DNA of 64,000 nucleotides from Thermocatellispora tengchongensis (GCF_014202315.1 NZ_JACHGN010000007.1:411972-475971), one strand, 5' to 3'. Positions 1-8,680 are shown, counted from the stretch's first letter. Translations and numbers: made by a program. The notes: generated by a model not told the origin, from the letters alone.

Positions 1-61
1 ACCGCGTGCCAAGGCCCGCTGCTGGGACGACGGCTTTCGTGACGGGGTCGAAGTCAGCCAT
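1..61 (-). CDS. galU: UTP-glucose-1-phosphate uridylyltransferase, N-terminal fragment cut by window edge
   Basis: Reading the minus strand from an ATG at 61 gives about 20 residues that contain VVPAAGLGTR. This is the nucleotide-binding G-x-G-T-R signature at the extreme N-terminus of GalU-type nucleotidyltransferases, which make UDP-glucose from UTP and glucose-1-phosphate for envelope and storage polysaccharides. The gene runs off the left edge. It is divergent from the 5-FCL gene on the other strand, an arrangement common in actinobacteria (established knowledge). Only the start can be judged; the rest is outside the window. Confidence 0.8.
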   Translation of the reverse strand, partial: MADFDPVTKAVVPAAGLGTR

Positions 62-85
62 GAATGAACCCTAATGGAGCGACCT

Positions 86-655
86 GTGGACAAGCTGGAG
101 CTGCGCCGCAAGGTGGCACAAGCGCGCCGCGCGATCCCCGCCGAGGCGCGCCGGTCGGCCGCGGCGGCCATCCGCGAGAACCTGCTCGACCGGCCCTGGG
201 TGCAGATGGCGGGCCTGGTCGCGTGCTACTGGTCCACCGGCGACGAGCCCGACACCCACGGCCTGGTCTTCGCCCTGTGGAAGCACGGCGCGACCGTGAT
301 CCTGCCAGTGCTGCGCGAGGACGACGACCTCGACTGGGCCGTGTACGACGGGCCCGACACGCTCGCGCCCGGACGCCGCGGCCTCATGGAGCCGATCGAC
401 ACCCGCCGCGGCGTCGAGGCGATACGCACCGCGGCACTGGTGATCGCCCCCGCGCTCGCCGTGGACCGCCAGACCGGCGTGCGGCTGGGGCGCGGCGGCG
501 GCTCGTACGACCGGGCGCTGGCCCGGGTCGGCCCGAACGTGCCGACCGTCGCGCTGCTGCACGAGGGCGAGCTGATCGACGGCGTGCCCGCCGAACCGCA
601 CGACCGCCCCGTACGCTACGCGGCCCTGCCCAGCGGGATCGTGGCGATACGGTGA
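86..655 (+). CDS. 5-formyltetrahydrofolate cyclo-ligase
   Basis: The protein has about 190 residues, the usual length of 5-FCL, which converts 5-formyl-THF to 5,10-methenyl-THF using ATP in the cytoplasmic one-carbon pathway. The C-terminal half carries the family motif GRGGGSYDRAL (about residue 135-145), the phosphate/folate loop. The N-terminus is a basic helix beginning KLELRRKV, typical of the family. I choose GTG at 86 because GGAG lies 6 nt before it; an in-frame ATG at 74 has no purine-rich site upstream. It is divergent from galU, with 24 nt between the two starts. Confident call. Confidence 0.9.
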   Translation: MDKLELRRKVAQARRAIPAEARRSAAAAIRENLLDRPWVQMAGLVACYWSTGDEPDTHGLVFALWKHGATVILPVLREDDDLDWAVYDGPDTLAPGRRGLMEPIDTRRGVEAIRTAALVIAPALAVDRQTGVRLGRGGGSYDRALARVGPNVPTVALLHEGELIDGVPAEPHDRPVRYAALPSGIVAIR

Positions 656-730
656 AGCTCACACCCACCAGATGAGTCGGACACTGGGCGCCATACGACA
701 CAATGTCCTCATTGACACGAAGGGGACTGG

Positions 731-2239
731 GTGGATCTCGATGTCTGGCTGCTGCTCGGCGCCGTAGTCGTCATCGCGGCGATCGTCTCGGTCCGCTTCG
801 CCCACCGGAGCGGGCTGCCGAGCCTGCTCATCTTCCTCGGCCTGGGCATCCTGCTCGGCGAGTCGGGGATGGGCATCCCGTTCGAGAACGCCCAGCTCGC
901 GCAGCAGATCGGCCTGTCGGCGCTGGCGCTCATCCTGGCCGAGGGCGGCCTGACCACCAACTGGCGGCACGTACGCTCCGCGGTCCCGACCGCGCTGGTC
1001 CTGGCCACGCTCGGGGTCGCGATCAGCATCGTGATCGTCGCGCTCGCGGTCCAGGGGCTGCTCGGCGAGAGCTGGCGCACCGCGCTGATCCTGGGCGCGG
1101 TGCTCGCCTCCACCGACGCCGCCGCCGTCTTCTCCGTACTGCGCAGGCTGCCGCTCCCGCCCAAGCTGGCCGGCACCCTGGAGGCCGAGTCGGGCTTCAA
1201 CGACGCCCCCACGGTCATCGTCGTGGTGCTGCTCAGCGCCACCGCCACGCCGGTCCCCACGCCGTGGGAGTTCGTCATGCACGCCGGCATCGAGCTGGTG
1301 ATCGGCGCCGCGGTGGGGCTGAGCGTGGGACCGCTGGGGGCGTACGCGCTGCGCCACATCGCCCTGCCCGCCTCCGGCCTGTACCCGCTGGCGGTGCTCG
1401 CGCTGACCTTCGTCGCGTACGGCGCCGCCGCCGTCATGCACGGCAGCGGCTTCCTCGCCGTCTACCTGACGGCCCTGATCCTCGGCAACACCCGCCTCCC
1501 CCACCGCTCCGCGACCCGCGGCTTCGCCGAGGGCGCGGCCTGGCTGGCCCAGATCGGCCTGTTCGTCATGCTCGGCCTGCTGGCCAGCCCCGGCGAGATG
1601 CCCGGCGCCATCGTCCCCGGTCTGGTCGCGGGCCTGGTGCTGGTCCTGGTCGCCCGCCCGGCGTCGGTGCTGGTCTCGGCCCTGGTCGTGCGCCTGGCCC
1701 GGCTCGACCGGCTCAACTGGCGCGAGCAGACGTTCCTGTCCTGGGCCGGCCTGCGCGGCGCCGTGCCGATCGTGCTGGCCACGATCCCGTGGGCGTCCTC
1801 GGTGCAGGGGGCGGAGGTGGTCTTCAACGAGGTCTTCGTGATCGTCATCGTGTTCACGATCCTGCAGGGCCCGACACTGCCGTACGTCGCCCGCCTGCTC
1901 GGCGTCGCCGCGCCCGCCGAGGCCCGCGACCTGGAGGTGGAGGCGGCCCCCCTGGAGGAGCTCAACGCCGACATGCTCCAGATCCGCGTGCCACCGTCGT
2001 CGCTGCTGCACGGCGTGGAGATCTTCGAGCTGCGCCTGCCGGCCGGGGCCGCCGTCACGCTGATCGTCCGCGAGGGCCGCAGCTTCGTGCCGTCCCCGAG
2101 CACCAGGATCAGAGTGGACGACCAGCTCCTGGTCGTCACCACCGCCGCCTGCCGCGACCAGGTGGAACAGCGCTTCCGCGCCGTCAGCCGCCGCGGCAAG
2201 CTCGCCGGCTGGTTCGGCGAGCGCGGCCGGCCCGGCTGA
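731..2239 (+). CDS. CPA1-type K+(Na+)/H+ antiporter with C-terminal TrkA-C domain
   Basis: This 502-residue protein resembles CvrA/NhaP2 antiporters. About 12 hydrophobic segments fill residues 5-390. A conserved acidic segment, EAESGFNDAPT (about residue 155-165), corresponds to the ion-binding helix of CPA1 exchangers. Residues about 415-485 form a soluble RCK/TrkA-C-like domain (ADMLQIRVPPSSL to DDQLLVVTT), which in NhaP2/CvrA homologues senses ligand or nucleotide. It would exchange cytoplasmic K+ or Na+ for protons at the plasma membrane. The GTG start follows AAGGGG at 720-725. It may be cotranscribed with fmdB downstream. Confidence 0.88.
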   Translation: MDLDVWLLLGAVVVIAAIVSVRFAHRSGLPSLLIFLGLGILLGESGMGIPFENAQLAQQIGLSALALILAEGGLTTNWRHVRSAVPTALVLATLGVAISIVIVALAVQGLLGESWRTALILGAVLASTDAAAVFSVLRRLPLPPKLAGTLEAESGFNDAPTVIVVVLLSATATPVPTPWEFVMHAGIELVIGAAVGLSVGPLGAYALRHIALPASGLYPLAVLALTFVAYGAAAVMHGSGFLAVYLTALILGNTRLPHRSATRGFAEGAAWLAQIGLFVMLGLLASPGEMPGAIVPGLVAGLVLVLVARPASVLVSALVVRLARLDRLNWREQTFLSWAGLRGAVPIVLATIPWASSVQGAEVVFNEVFVIVIVFTILQGPTLPYVARLLGVAAPAEARDLEVEAAPLEELNADMLQIRVPPSSLLHGVEIFELRLPAGAAVTLIVREGRSFVPSPSTRIRVDDQLLVVTTAACRDQVEQRFRAVSRRGKLAGWFGERGRPG

Positions 2240-2347
2240 CCGGAATTGCGTGACCCAGATTGGCGTTTATGCTTGTCGGCTGCGTACCATTAGCAGTCGC
2301 ACCGGTAGAGTGCCAACCCCCCGGTGCGGATCACAGAGGAGGAGCGC

Positions 2348-2668
2348 GTGCCCACCTACCAGTACGCCTGCACCGCCTGCGGCGAGCAGCTCGAAGTCGT
2401 CCAGAAGTTCACCGACGACGCCCTCACGGAGTGCCCGGCCTGCCAAGGCGCCCTGCGCAAGGTGTTCTCGGCCGTAGGCATCGTGTTCAAGGGTTCCGGC
2501 TTCTACCGGACCGACAACCGGTCGTCCTCGTCGACGGCCTCGACCAGCTCCAAGTCGAGCTCGTCCTCGTCGGAGTCGAAGAACGGCTCGTCGGATTCGT
2601 CTTCGTCCACCTCTTCGTCGTCCTCGTCCACCGACGCCAAGCCCGCCGCCGCGGCCGCCTCCAGCTAG
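2348..2668 (+). CDS. FmdB-family small zinc-ribbon protein
   Basis: This 106-residue protein begins PTYQYACTACGEQLE and has two CxxC knuckles (CTAC and CPAC) with the FmdB spacing, then a low-complexity Ser/Lys tail of about 50 residues. FmdB proteins are named after a regulator of formamidase genes, but their function in actinobacteria is unknown. The GTG at 2348 is preceded by GAGGAGGAG. An in-frame ATG at 2324 lies upstream of that ribosome-binding site and is rejected. The position before mtnP, a SAF protein and mscL is a conserved actinobacterial neighbourhood (established knowledge). Confidence 0.85.
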   Translation: MPTYQYACTACGEQLEVVQKFTDDALTECPACQGALRKVFSAVGIVFKGSGFYRTDNRSSSSTASTSSKSSSSSSESKNGSSDSSSSTSSSSSSTDAKPAAAAASS

Positions 2669-2939
2669 CACCTCTTTCCCCCTTCACGCGTTCGAGGCGG
2701 CCGGGGGAGCGGTACGCGGCCCATGGCCCTGCCTTTACGGGCCAGCTCGTCGGTGTCCGCCGCCTGCCAGGAGGCAGGACTGCCGCTGCCAGCGGGACAC
2801 GGACGACCGGACGGGGCTGGCCCGGGCCATGGCACCGCCGGCGATGCGACCATGCCTGGCGCGGTCGCCGTGCCCATGGACGGTGGTTTGCTGTCCCTCC
2901 TCGCGGCACCGCAGAGTGGATGACGGCGGCCGGACTCGG

Positions 2940-3570
2940 TGCCGTCAACCCCCTTGTGCGCCCTCCGCGCGCCACTCCCGGCACCGCTTTTCCCGCGCGG
3001 CCTCCCAATCGCCGCGTTCCTCCCTGGCACCCTCTGCGCGCCACATCCGATACCGCCTTCCCTACGCCGCCGCCTTGCAGGCGCCACTGCCGGCAGCACC
3101 TCCCTCCTAGCCCCGGCGGGAAGGCGTGACGTGCGGGCAGCCGCCCCCCGCTCTCCGTGTGCGCCCTCAGCGCGCCGCCCAAGCCGCCTTTCAGGGCCGG
3201 GTACGCTGACACGACCTCCCCCGCACGGCCCTCCAGCCGCCACAGCCGGCAGCGCCTTCCTTCACTGCGCGCGCCACCGCTGACGCCACCTCCCCTGACC
3301 GCCCTCCAGGCACCGCTGCCGACAGCACCTTCCCCGGCACCGCCTTCCCCTGCGCGCTCCGCACGCACTTCCGGGCATCACCTTCCCCGCGCCGGCTTCC
3401 GAGCGTCACTCCGAGGCCGCCGTCTCCCCCCGGCACCGCCTTTCCCCCAGCACGGCCCCGTTCGCGGCCTCTCCCTGCAGCACCGGAATCCATCGCCGAG
3501 GTGCTTTCGGCCCGGGAACTCGCCGAGATGGCGGCGGCCCCCGCCACACTCCGCCGCCCTCCTCCGCCAA
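2940..3570. repeat. Non-coding spacer with degenerate pyrimidine-rich repeats
   Basis: The 1.1-kb gap between fmdB and mtnP (2669-3770) holds no convincing gene; long open frames here come only from the extreme base composition. It carries a degenerate 33-bp unit with core CTCCAGGC-CCRCTGCCGGCAGC-CCTTCC, seen most clearly at 3072-3104, 3228-3260 and 3301-3333. Many shorter variants of CACCGCCTTCCC and GCGCGCCAC lie around them. The coding-like strand is C- and T-rich almost throughout. It could be a decayed repeat array or structured RNA; I see no start codon with a ribosome-binding site. Confidence 0.55.
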
Positions 3571-3635
3571 AGGGCCCTGCCACACTCCCCCATCACGCTC
3601 TCCCGCCACACCCCCGCCAGGTCACGTCCACCGAC

Positions 3636-3718
3636 TTTTCCACAAGCTGACCCACCATTTGGCCCACTTATCCACAGCCTGCGGCCAGTTACCCACACCC
3701 CCACGGCGGTTATCCACA
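3636..3718 (+). promoter_or_regulatory. Cluster of four DnaA-box-like 9-mers
   Basis: Within 83 bp on one strand there are TTTTCCACA (3636-3644), TTATCCACA (3668-3676, perfect consensus), TTACCCACA (3689-3697) and TTATCCACA (3710-3718, perfect). All point the same way. The surrounding DNA is G+C-rich, so four copies are unlikely by chance. dnaA and dnaN are absent, so this is not an obvious oriC. DnaA-box clusters that titrate DnaA away from oriC are known in Streptomyces (established knowledge). The cluster lies 53 bp before mtnP and could also regulate it. Confidence 0.6.
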
Positions 3719-3770
3719 AGCGATCCCCCTGCCCCCCTCCACCACCCCACCGAGCGCTAATCTCAGCGCC

Positions 3771-4577
3771 ATGGTCAATCAAGTGGAGATCGGCGTCATC
3801 GGCGGCTCGGGCTTCTACTCCCTCCTCGACGACGCGGAGGAGCACGAGCTGACGACGCCCTACGGCCCGCCGAGTGACGTCATCACCGTGGGCACGATCG
3901 GGTCGCGCCGGGTCGCCTTCATCCCCCGCCACGGCCGCGACCACCGCTTCCCGCCCCACCGCATCCCGTACCGGGCCAACATGTGGGCCCTGCGCAGCCT
4001 CGGCGTCCGCCAGATCATCGCGCCGAGCGCGGTGGGCTCCCTTCGCGCCGAGTACGGCCCCGGCGTCCTGGTGATCCCCGACCAACTCGTCGATCGCACG
4101 TCGGGCCGCGTACAGACGTACTACGACGCGGGCGGCGCCGTCCACGTCCCCTTCGCCGACCCCTACTGCCCCACCGGCCGCGCCGTCGCCGCCGCCACGG
4201 CCTCGGCCGCCGGCTGGGACACCGTGGACGAGGGCACCCTGGTGGTGATCGAAGGCCCCCGCTTCTCCACCCGCGCCGAGTCCCGCTGGTTCTCCGACAA
4301 CGGCTGGACCATCGTCGGCATGACCGGCCACCCCGAAGCCGTCCTGGCCCGCGAACTGGCCCTCTGCTACACCTCCCTCTCCCTGGTCACCGACCACGAC
4401 GCCGGCGTGGAAGCCGGCGAGGGCGTGACCCAGGAAGAGGTCTTCGCGTTCTTCGCCGCCAACATCAACCGCATGCGCTCCCTGGTCGCCGAGGTGGTGG
4501 AGGCGCTCCCCAGCACCCGCTCCTGCCCCTGCGTCCACGCCCTCGACGGCATCAAGCTCCCCTTCCCGCTCCCCTGA
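3771..4577 (+). CDS. mtnP: S-methyl-5'-thioadenosine phosphorylase
   Basis: This 268-residue member of the PNP/MTAP family phosphorolyses methylthioadenosine to adenine and methylthioribose-1-phosphate, linking polyamine synthesis to purine and methionine salvage. IGVIGGSGFY at the start is the phosphate-binding loop. FIPRHGRDHRFPPH, then NMWALRSLGVRQII, the substrate-site IEGPRFSTRAES (about 160-172), VGMTGHPEAVLARE and LVTDHDAG follow in family order. Length is normal. It starts at ATG 3771 directly after a pyrimidine-rich spacer; no strong ribosome-binding site is visible. Distinguishing MTAP from purine nucleoside phosphorylase rests on the MTGHPE and TDHDAG segments. Confidence 0.88.
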   Translation: MVNQVEIGVIGGSGFYSLLDDAEEHELTTPYGPPSDVITVGTIGSRRVAFIPRHGRDHRFPPHRIPYRANMWALRSLGVRQIIAPSAVGSLRAEYGPGVLVIPDQLVDRTSGRVQTYYDAGGAVHVPFADPYCPTGRAVAAATASAAGWDTVDEGTLVVIEGPRFSTRAESRWFSDNGWTIVGMTGHPEAVLARELALCYTSLSLVTDHDAGVEAGEGVTQEEVFAFFAANINRMRSLVAEVVEALPSTRSCPCVHALDGIKLPFPLP

Positions 4578-4604
4578 CGAGACCCACCCCGAGTCCCCTC
4601 AATT

Positions 4605-4637
4605 CCCAAGTCCCCCAAGTCCCCCAAGTCCCCCAAA
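4605..4637. repeat. Short 9-bp tandem repeat in mtnP-SAF spacer
   Basis: The spacer 4578-4880 (303 bp) has no gene. Just after mtnP it contains almost four copies of the 9-mer CAAGTCCCC. The rest is a C/A-rich, purine-poor stretch with no recognisable terminator; nothing else stands out. Confidence 0.6.
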
Positions 4638-4880
4638 CGCCCTCCAAGCCCTAGGCCCCCAGCAACGCACCCGCACGCCCATCCCCCCACACGCCGAGCA
4701 ACCCCCCAACCCCAAACAGTCACGACACCGCCGTCACCGCTCCACCCACCCACGACCAGACCCGCACCAGAAGACCTCCACCAGAAGACCCCACCAAAAG
4801 ACGCCATAACCGACCGACCCACAGGCATCGCCGCCGCCTGCGCGGGCACCAAGACACCCATCACTCACCCGGAGTCCGCA

Positions 4881-5624
4881 ATGCCCACCCTCCTATCCCC
4901 GCCCCCGTACGCGGCGATAACCCAACCGCCCGCCCCGCCGGCCGCCCACGGCCCACGTGATGGGCGTAAGGCCCTGTCGTTCCGCTCCCTCCAGCGCGCG
5001 GCATCCCGCCACCGGCGCCCGCTGGCCGCGGCGACGGCCGCCCTCGCCACCGCCACCGCGTTGACCGCCATAGCCCCCGCCCCGCCGCCCACGACCCGCA
5101 TCGTGACCGCCGCCCGCGACCTGCCCGGCGGCCCGCTCACCCCCGCCGACCTCACCACGACGCCGATGTCACCCACCGCGATCCCCGACGGCGCCCTGCA
5201 CACCATCGCCGAGGCCGCCGGCCGTACGCTCACCGCCCCCGCCCGCCGCGGAGAGCCGATCACCGACGTCCGCCTCCTGGGCCCCGGCCTCCTGGCGACG
5301 GCCACCACCCCCAACACGGTGGCGACCCCCATCCGCCTGGCCGACGCCGACGCGGCCAGGCTGCTGTCCCCCGGCGACGTGGTCAACGTCCTGGCGGCAC
5401 CCACCGGCTGGGAGGACGCCGCCCCGGCCGCCGCGGCCGTACCCGCCGCGACGGTCGCCGACAGGGTCACCGTCCTGACCGTCCCGCCCGCCAAGACGGT
5501 CGGCCAGACCGGCGCCCTGGTGGTCCTGGCCACCACCCAGGATCAGGCGGCCCGCCTGGCGACCGCGCAGACAAACGGCCGTCTCTCCATCACGATCACT
5601 CAACGCAACCGATTCACACCATAA
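4881..5624 (+). CDS. SAF-domain membrane-anchored protein (CpaB/RcpC-like)
   Basis: This 247-residue protein has a cytosolic N-terminus rich in basic residues, one membrane helix (about 45-65) and a SAF domain starting at RIVTAARDLPGGPLTPADL (about 73-91). A second module contains the LSPGDVVNVLA segment (about 172-182), as in CpaB/RcpC proteins. In tight-adherence pilus systems such proteins sit at the outer part of the secretion channel, but no tad genes are near here. Orphan SAF proteins beside fmdB and mscL are common in actinobacteria and their role is unknown. ATG 4881 is chosen; GGAG at 4870-4873 serves as ribosome-binding site. Confidence 0.75.
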   Translation: MPTLLSPPPYAAITQPPAPPAAHGPRDGRKALSFRSLQRAASRHRRPLAAATAALATATALTAIAPAPPPTTRIVTAARDLPGGPLTPADLTTTPMSPTAIPDGALHTIAEAAGRTLTAPARRGEPITDVRLLGPGLLATATTPNTVATPIRLADADAARLLSPGDVVNVLAAPTGWEDAAPAAAAVPAATVADRVTVLTVPPAKTVGQTGALVVLATTQDQAARLATAQTNGRLSITITQRNRFTP

Positions 5625-5811
5625 GCAACGTCCCGCTCACGCAACGTAATAGACTGCGCCACGCCCCCGCCGCCTACCACCTCGGACACACCTCCACCCC
5701 ACCACCACCCCAACCCACTACCAACAAGTCCACCCATCAACCCGAACCGCCGAACCACGAGAACGCCAAACCGCCACCCGATCAACCAACCGTCACCGAC
5801 AATCCACCCAC

Positions 5812-6030
5812 CACCTCCAGCAACCCACCACCTCCAGCAACCCACCACCTGGCAAGCCACCACCTGAGCAACCCACCGCAAGCCGATGATCACCCGAGCA
5901 ACCCACCACGAAGTGATGATCACCCAGCAACCCACCCACCACGAATTGATGACCACCTGAGCAACTCACTCACCACGAGCTGATGATCACCTGAGCAACT
6001 CACTCACCACGAGCTGATGATCACCTGATC
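5812..6030. repeat. Degenerate tandem repeat of about 34 bp upstream of mscL
   Basis: The gap 5625-6114 has no gene. Its right half consists of repeats that become more exact towards mscL. The last two units (about 5960-6028) are nearly identical and contain CACCACGAGCTGATGATCAC; earlier copies are diverged and are preceded by shorter CACCACCTCCAGCAACC units. The gradient suggests recent tandem duplication at the mscL side. No array-like spacers exist, so it is not CRISPR. Confidence 0.7.
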
Positions 6031-6114
6031 CCGACCCACCCACCCACCCACCCCCTCCACCCACACCACCACTCACCCCGAACCCCCATAGCGTCCGCAA
6101 GGAGCACACACCCA

Positions 6115-6528
6115 ATGAGCGGCTTCAAGAAGTTCCTGCTTCGTGGCAACGTCATCGAGCTGGCCGTCGCGGTAGTCATCGGCGCCGCGTTCACCTCGAT
6201 CGTCAATTCCTTCGTGAAGGACCTTCTGACGCCTCTGATCTCCATGTTCGGCGGTTTGCCCGACTTCGGTAATCTGGTGGTCACCGTGGGCGAGGCCCAG
6301 TTCCGCTACGGCTCCTTCATCAACGCCGTGGTGGCCTTCCTCATGGTCGCCACGGTGGTCTACTTCCTGGTCGTGCGCCCGTACGAGCGGATCACGTCAC
6401 GCTTCACCAAGGAGGCCGAGAGCACCACCCGCGAGTGCCCCGAGTGTCTCTCCGAGATCCCGCGGGCGGCCACGCGCTGCGCGAACTGCACCGTCCAGGT
6501 CCCCCCGCTGGACGCCACCTCCGTGTGA
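6115..6528 (+). CDS. mscL: Large-conductance mechanosensitive channel with C-terminal zinc ribbon
   Basis: This 137-residue MscL has the conserved pore helix FLLRGNVIELAVAVVIGAAF (residues 6-25), the periplasmic loop, and a second helix near 66-86 ending in VVRPYERI. It opens under membrane tension to release solutes in osmotic downshock. Instead of the usual short charged tail it ends with CPECLSEIP then CANC (about 104-123), a four-cysteine zinc-ribbon-like extension. ATG 6115 follows CAAGGAGC. It is the last gene of the block before the oppositely oriented peptidase. Confidence 0.92.
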   Translation: MSGFKKFLLRGNVIELAVAVVIGAAFTSIVNSFVKDLLTPLISMFGGLPDFGNLVVTVGEAQFRYGSFINAVVAFLMVATVVYFLVVRPYERITSRFTKEAESTTRECPECLSEIPRAATRCANCTVQVPPLDATSV

Positions 6529-6611
6529 CCGAGACGTCCAGACACCCAGCAGGCCTACAGCAGACCCCACCAGACGGCGCAAGCACCAGCAGACGAATGG
6601 AACAGCCTGGA

Positions 6612-7766
6612 CTACAACAGCGAGCCGAGCTTGGGGTCGTACTCCCAGTGCCAGGGCTCGAACGGGCTGCTGTAGGCCCATTCCGGGTGGATCCATCCGA
6701 ACCGCTTCCCGTTCGCCTCCAGCCAGTTGAACTCGACCGACCGGAAGCGCTCCACGCCGCCGCACAGGTCCACGGCGAGCCCGAGCCCGTGGTTGCTCCG
6801 CCCCGGCACGGCCGCGAACCCCGGCCGCCGGTAGTAGACCGCCTGTTGCTCCGCGAGGCTCCGGTAGCTGTCGGTCACGCACATCGGCTTGCCGAAACGC
6901 TTGCGGTAGGCCTCGTTCAGGCTGATGAAGGCGATGGCCGCATCCGCCCGCAGCTCGTGCCCCTTCTGCTGCAACGGGCACAGCGAACTCGCCGGAATCA
7001 ACCCGTTCGGGAACTGCCCGGCGGACTTGGCCTTGGTCGGGTCGCATCCCAGCGCGGCCCGCCCCACTTTGTCGATCTTGATGCCCAGCTTCACCAGCGC
7101 CTGGGTCAGCTCTTTCACGATCTTGTCCGAGCGCTTGCGCAGCGTGTCGATCTCGGCGGCCATCTGCGCCTCGGCCAGCAGCTTCCCGGCCCGCAACTCC
7201 TGCGCCTCGGCCGCGAGCCGCTGCCGCTCCTCCAGCAGCTTTCCGGTGTCCGCCAGCACCTCATCGCGCCGCGCGATGAGCTGGGCCACGTCCCCCATGG
7301 CCCGCAAGGTGGATTCATCGGACTGCCCGGACAGGAAGGGCGCGATGTCGCCGGCGCCCGACTGCTGATACAGCATCTGCACCAGCTCCGCCAGCGGCTG
7401 CCGTTCGATGGCCAGCGCCCGGTCGGTGGCCTGCAGCTCCCGCAGCTTGGCCGACAGCTCCTTGTCCGCGCTCCTCAACTGCGCCCGCCGCTGCTCCAGC
7501 GCCTTGGTGGCGGTCTCCAGGTCCCGGGCCGCGGCCTCCGCCTGCTTCCGCAGCTCGGTCAGATTTGCGGGATCCCGCTCAAGAGCGACGCCGGCAGCGG
7601 TCTCATCCCGCTGCCGCTGCTGCCCGATCTCCACACTGAGCCCGCCGACCTCGACGGTCACCCCATCCCCGTCGGCGTCCGTCTCCGCCTGGCCGGCCCC
7701 TGCCGGAAACAGCAAGGTCATCACCACGACAATCGCGATCAGGGCCGCTGATCGAGGAGATGACAC
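6612..7766 (-). CDS. Secreted M15-family D-Ala-D-Ala carboxypeptidase-like protein with coiled coil
   Basis: This 384-residue protein has a signal peptide (about 1-27, ending AGAGQA). A long coiled coil (about 45-215, rich in K/E/L/R/A) contains repeated LRKQAEAAAR- and LREL-type heptads. A C-terminal VanY/M15 zinc peptidase domain follows. Zinc ligands are visible in SNHGLGLAVDLCGG (His, Asp) and PWHWEY (His). The same layout of coiled coil plus peptidase is seen in actinobacterial cell-wall hydrolases related to NlpD/RipA partners. It probably trims peptidoglycan cross-bridges. GTG 7766 follows CGGAGGAG with good spacing. It is not cotranscribed with mscL. Confidence 0.85.
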   Translation of the reverse strand: MSSPRSAALIAIVVVMTLLFPAGAGQAETDADGDGVTVEVGGLSVEIGQQRQRDETAAGVALERDPANLTELRKQAEAAARDLETATKALEQRRAQLRSADKELSAKLRELQATDRALAIERQPLAELVQMLYQQSGAGDIAPFLSGQSDESTLRAMGDVAQLIARRDEVLADTGKLLEERQRLAAEAQELRAGKLLAEAQMAAEIDTLRKRSDKIVKELTQALVKLGIKIDKVGRAALGCDPTKAKSAGQFPNGLIPASSLCPLQQKGHELRADAAIAFISLNEAYRKRFGKPMCVTDSYRSLAEQQAVYYRRPGFAAVPGRSNHGLGLAVDLCGGVERFRSVEFNWLEANGKRFGWIHPEWAYSSPFEPWHWEYDPKLGSLL

Positions 7767-7898
7767 GTTCGACTCCTCCGTTTGCGAACTCGTGACCCGG
7801 ACCAGGCACGCACGTTACTACAGCTCCCTGAGTGCCCGTGCCCGACTCAACAGAGCCGTAATGTTCCGAAAGGCGCGTTTGCACCATTTACGCCCCAG

Positions 7899-8525
7899 TC
7901 ACCGCTCCACCCCCTCTCCTCCCGCACACTTCTCCTCCCACAACCACGTCCCGCGCCACTCGGCAGGACACCCGCCACCCCCTATAGGCGCCTTCCGCGT
8001 CTCCCGCACAGGCACCGCCGTCCGCCCCCAGGAAGCCCCACGCCGCCCCGCCGACTGTCCCAGCCGAAGCACCGCCCCCACCTTCCACTCCTCCCGCACC
8101 GGGGCCTCTCCTCGCGGAGAGGTACGCACGCGAGCCGCAACCCGCCGCCCGTCCGAGGAGAACGTCCGCGCATTTTCCACCACTCGCTCCTCAACCCCCA
8201 CAAACCCCCACCGAGCCCGGGAAACCGCCCACCGCCCTCGTACGACGCCGCCGTAGACCAGATCGGCACGCGGCGGCGCCCCCACGACCAGCGGCTCCAC
8301 AACCCCCACCCACGACGCCCCGGAGCCCCGAGGCGCGACGGCCCCCGCGACCCCCCAGGCCGCCACGCCCCCACCGCTCTTGCCGCCACCGACGACCCCA
8401 ACGGCCTCCGCCACCACCAGCCCGCCCGCGACCAACGCCGGCACCACCATGGCCAGCCCGAACCCCAAAGTCCGGCCCAGCCCACCACGACGCTTACGGG
8501 CGCACGCCCCCTGCCTCCTCATCAC
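7899..8525 (-). CDS. Hypothetical membrane-anchored protein
   Basis: I do not recognise a family. The 208-residue product has a basic N-terminus (MMRRQGACARKRRGG) followed by one strong membrane helix, TLGFGLAMVVPALVAGGLVV (about 19-38). An extracytoplasmic domain then has regular beta-like patterns (VRTSPRGEAPVREEWKVGAV). Third codon positions are almost all G or C, which supports real coding. The start is uncertain: adjacent ATGs at 8525 and 8522 have no clear ribosome-binding site. It lies in the same direction as the peptidase, 132 nt upstream of it. Confidence 0.5.
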   Translation of the reverse strand: MMRRQGACARKRRGGLGRTLGFGLAMVVPALVAGGLVVAEAVGVVGGGKSGGGVAAWGVAGAVAPRGSGASWVGVVEPLVVGAPPRADLVYGGVVRGRWAVSRARWGFVGVEERVVENARTFSSDGRRVAARVRTSPRGEAPVREEWKVGAVLRLGQSAGRRGASWGRTAVPVRETRKAPIGGGGCPAEWRGTWLWEEKCAGGEGVER

Positions 8526-8680
8526 GGATCGTGACCCTAACTACGCCCGCCACCACCCAGCCGATCGAGTTGCCACCCCTTTACCGCACCTCAGACCACC
8601 CATGACACCCCCCACCAAACCCACCCCACCGCCGAGTCCCCAAACACCCCCAGCGTTCGCTACCCTTGTTCACAGTCCCA

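Noticed and set aside
2487..3368. Long minus-strand open frame (and several plus-strand frames) in the fmdB-mtnP spacer
   Set aside because: No start with a ribosome-binding site, translation is low-complexity Arg/Gly/Ala, overlaps fmdB, and the DNA is repeat-rich; open frames here are a G+C effect.
5812..6030. CRISPR-like array upstream of mscL
   Set aside because: Units abut each other without unique spacers and no cas genes exist in the window.
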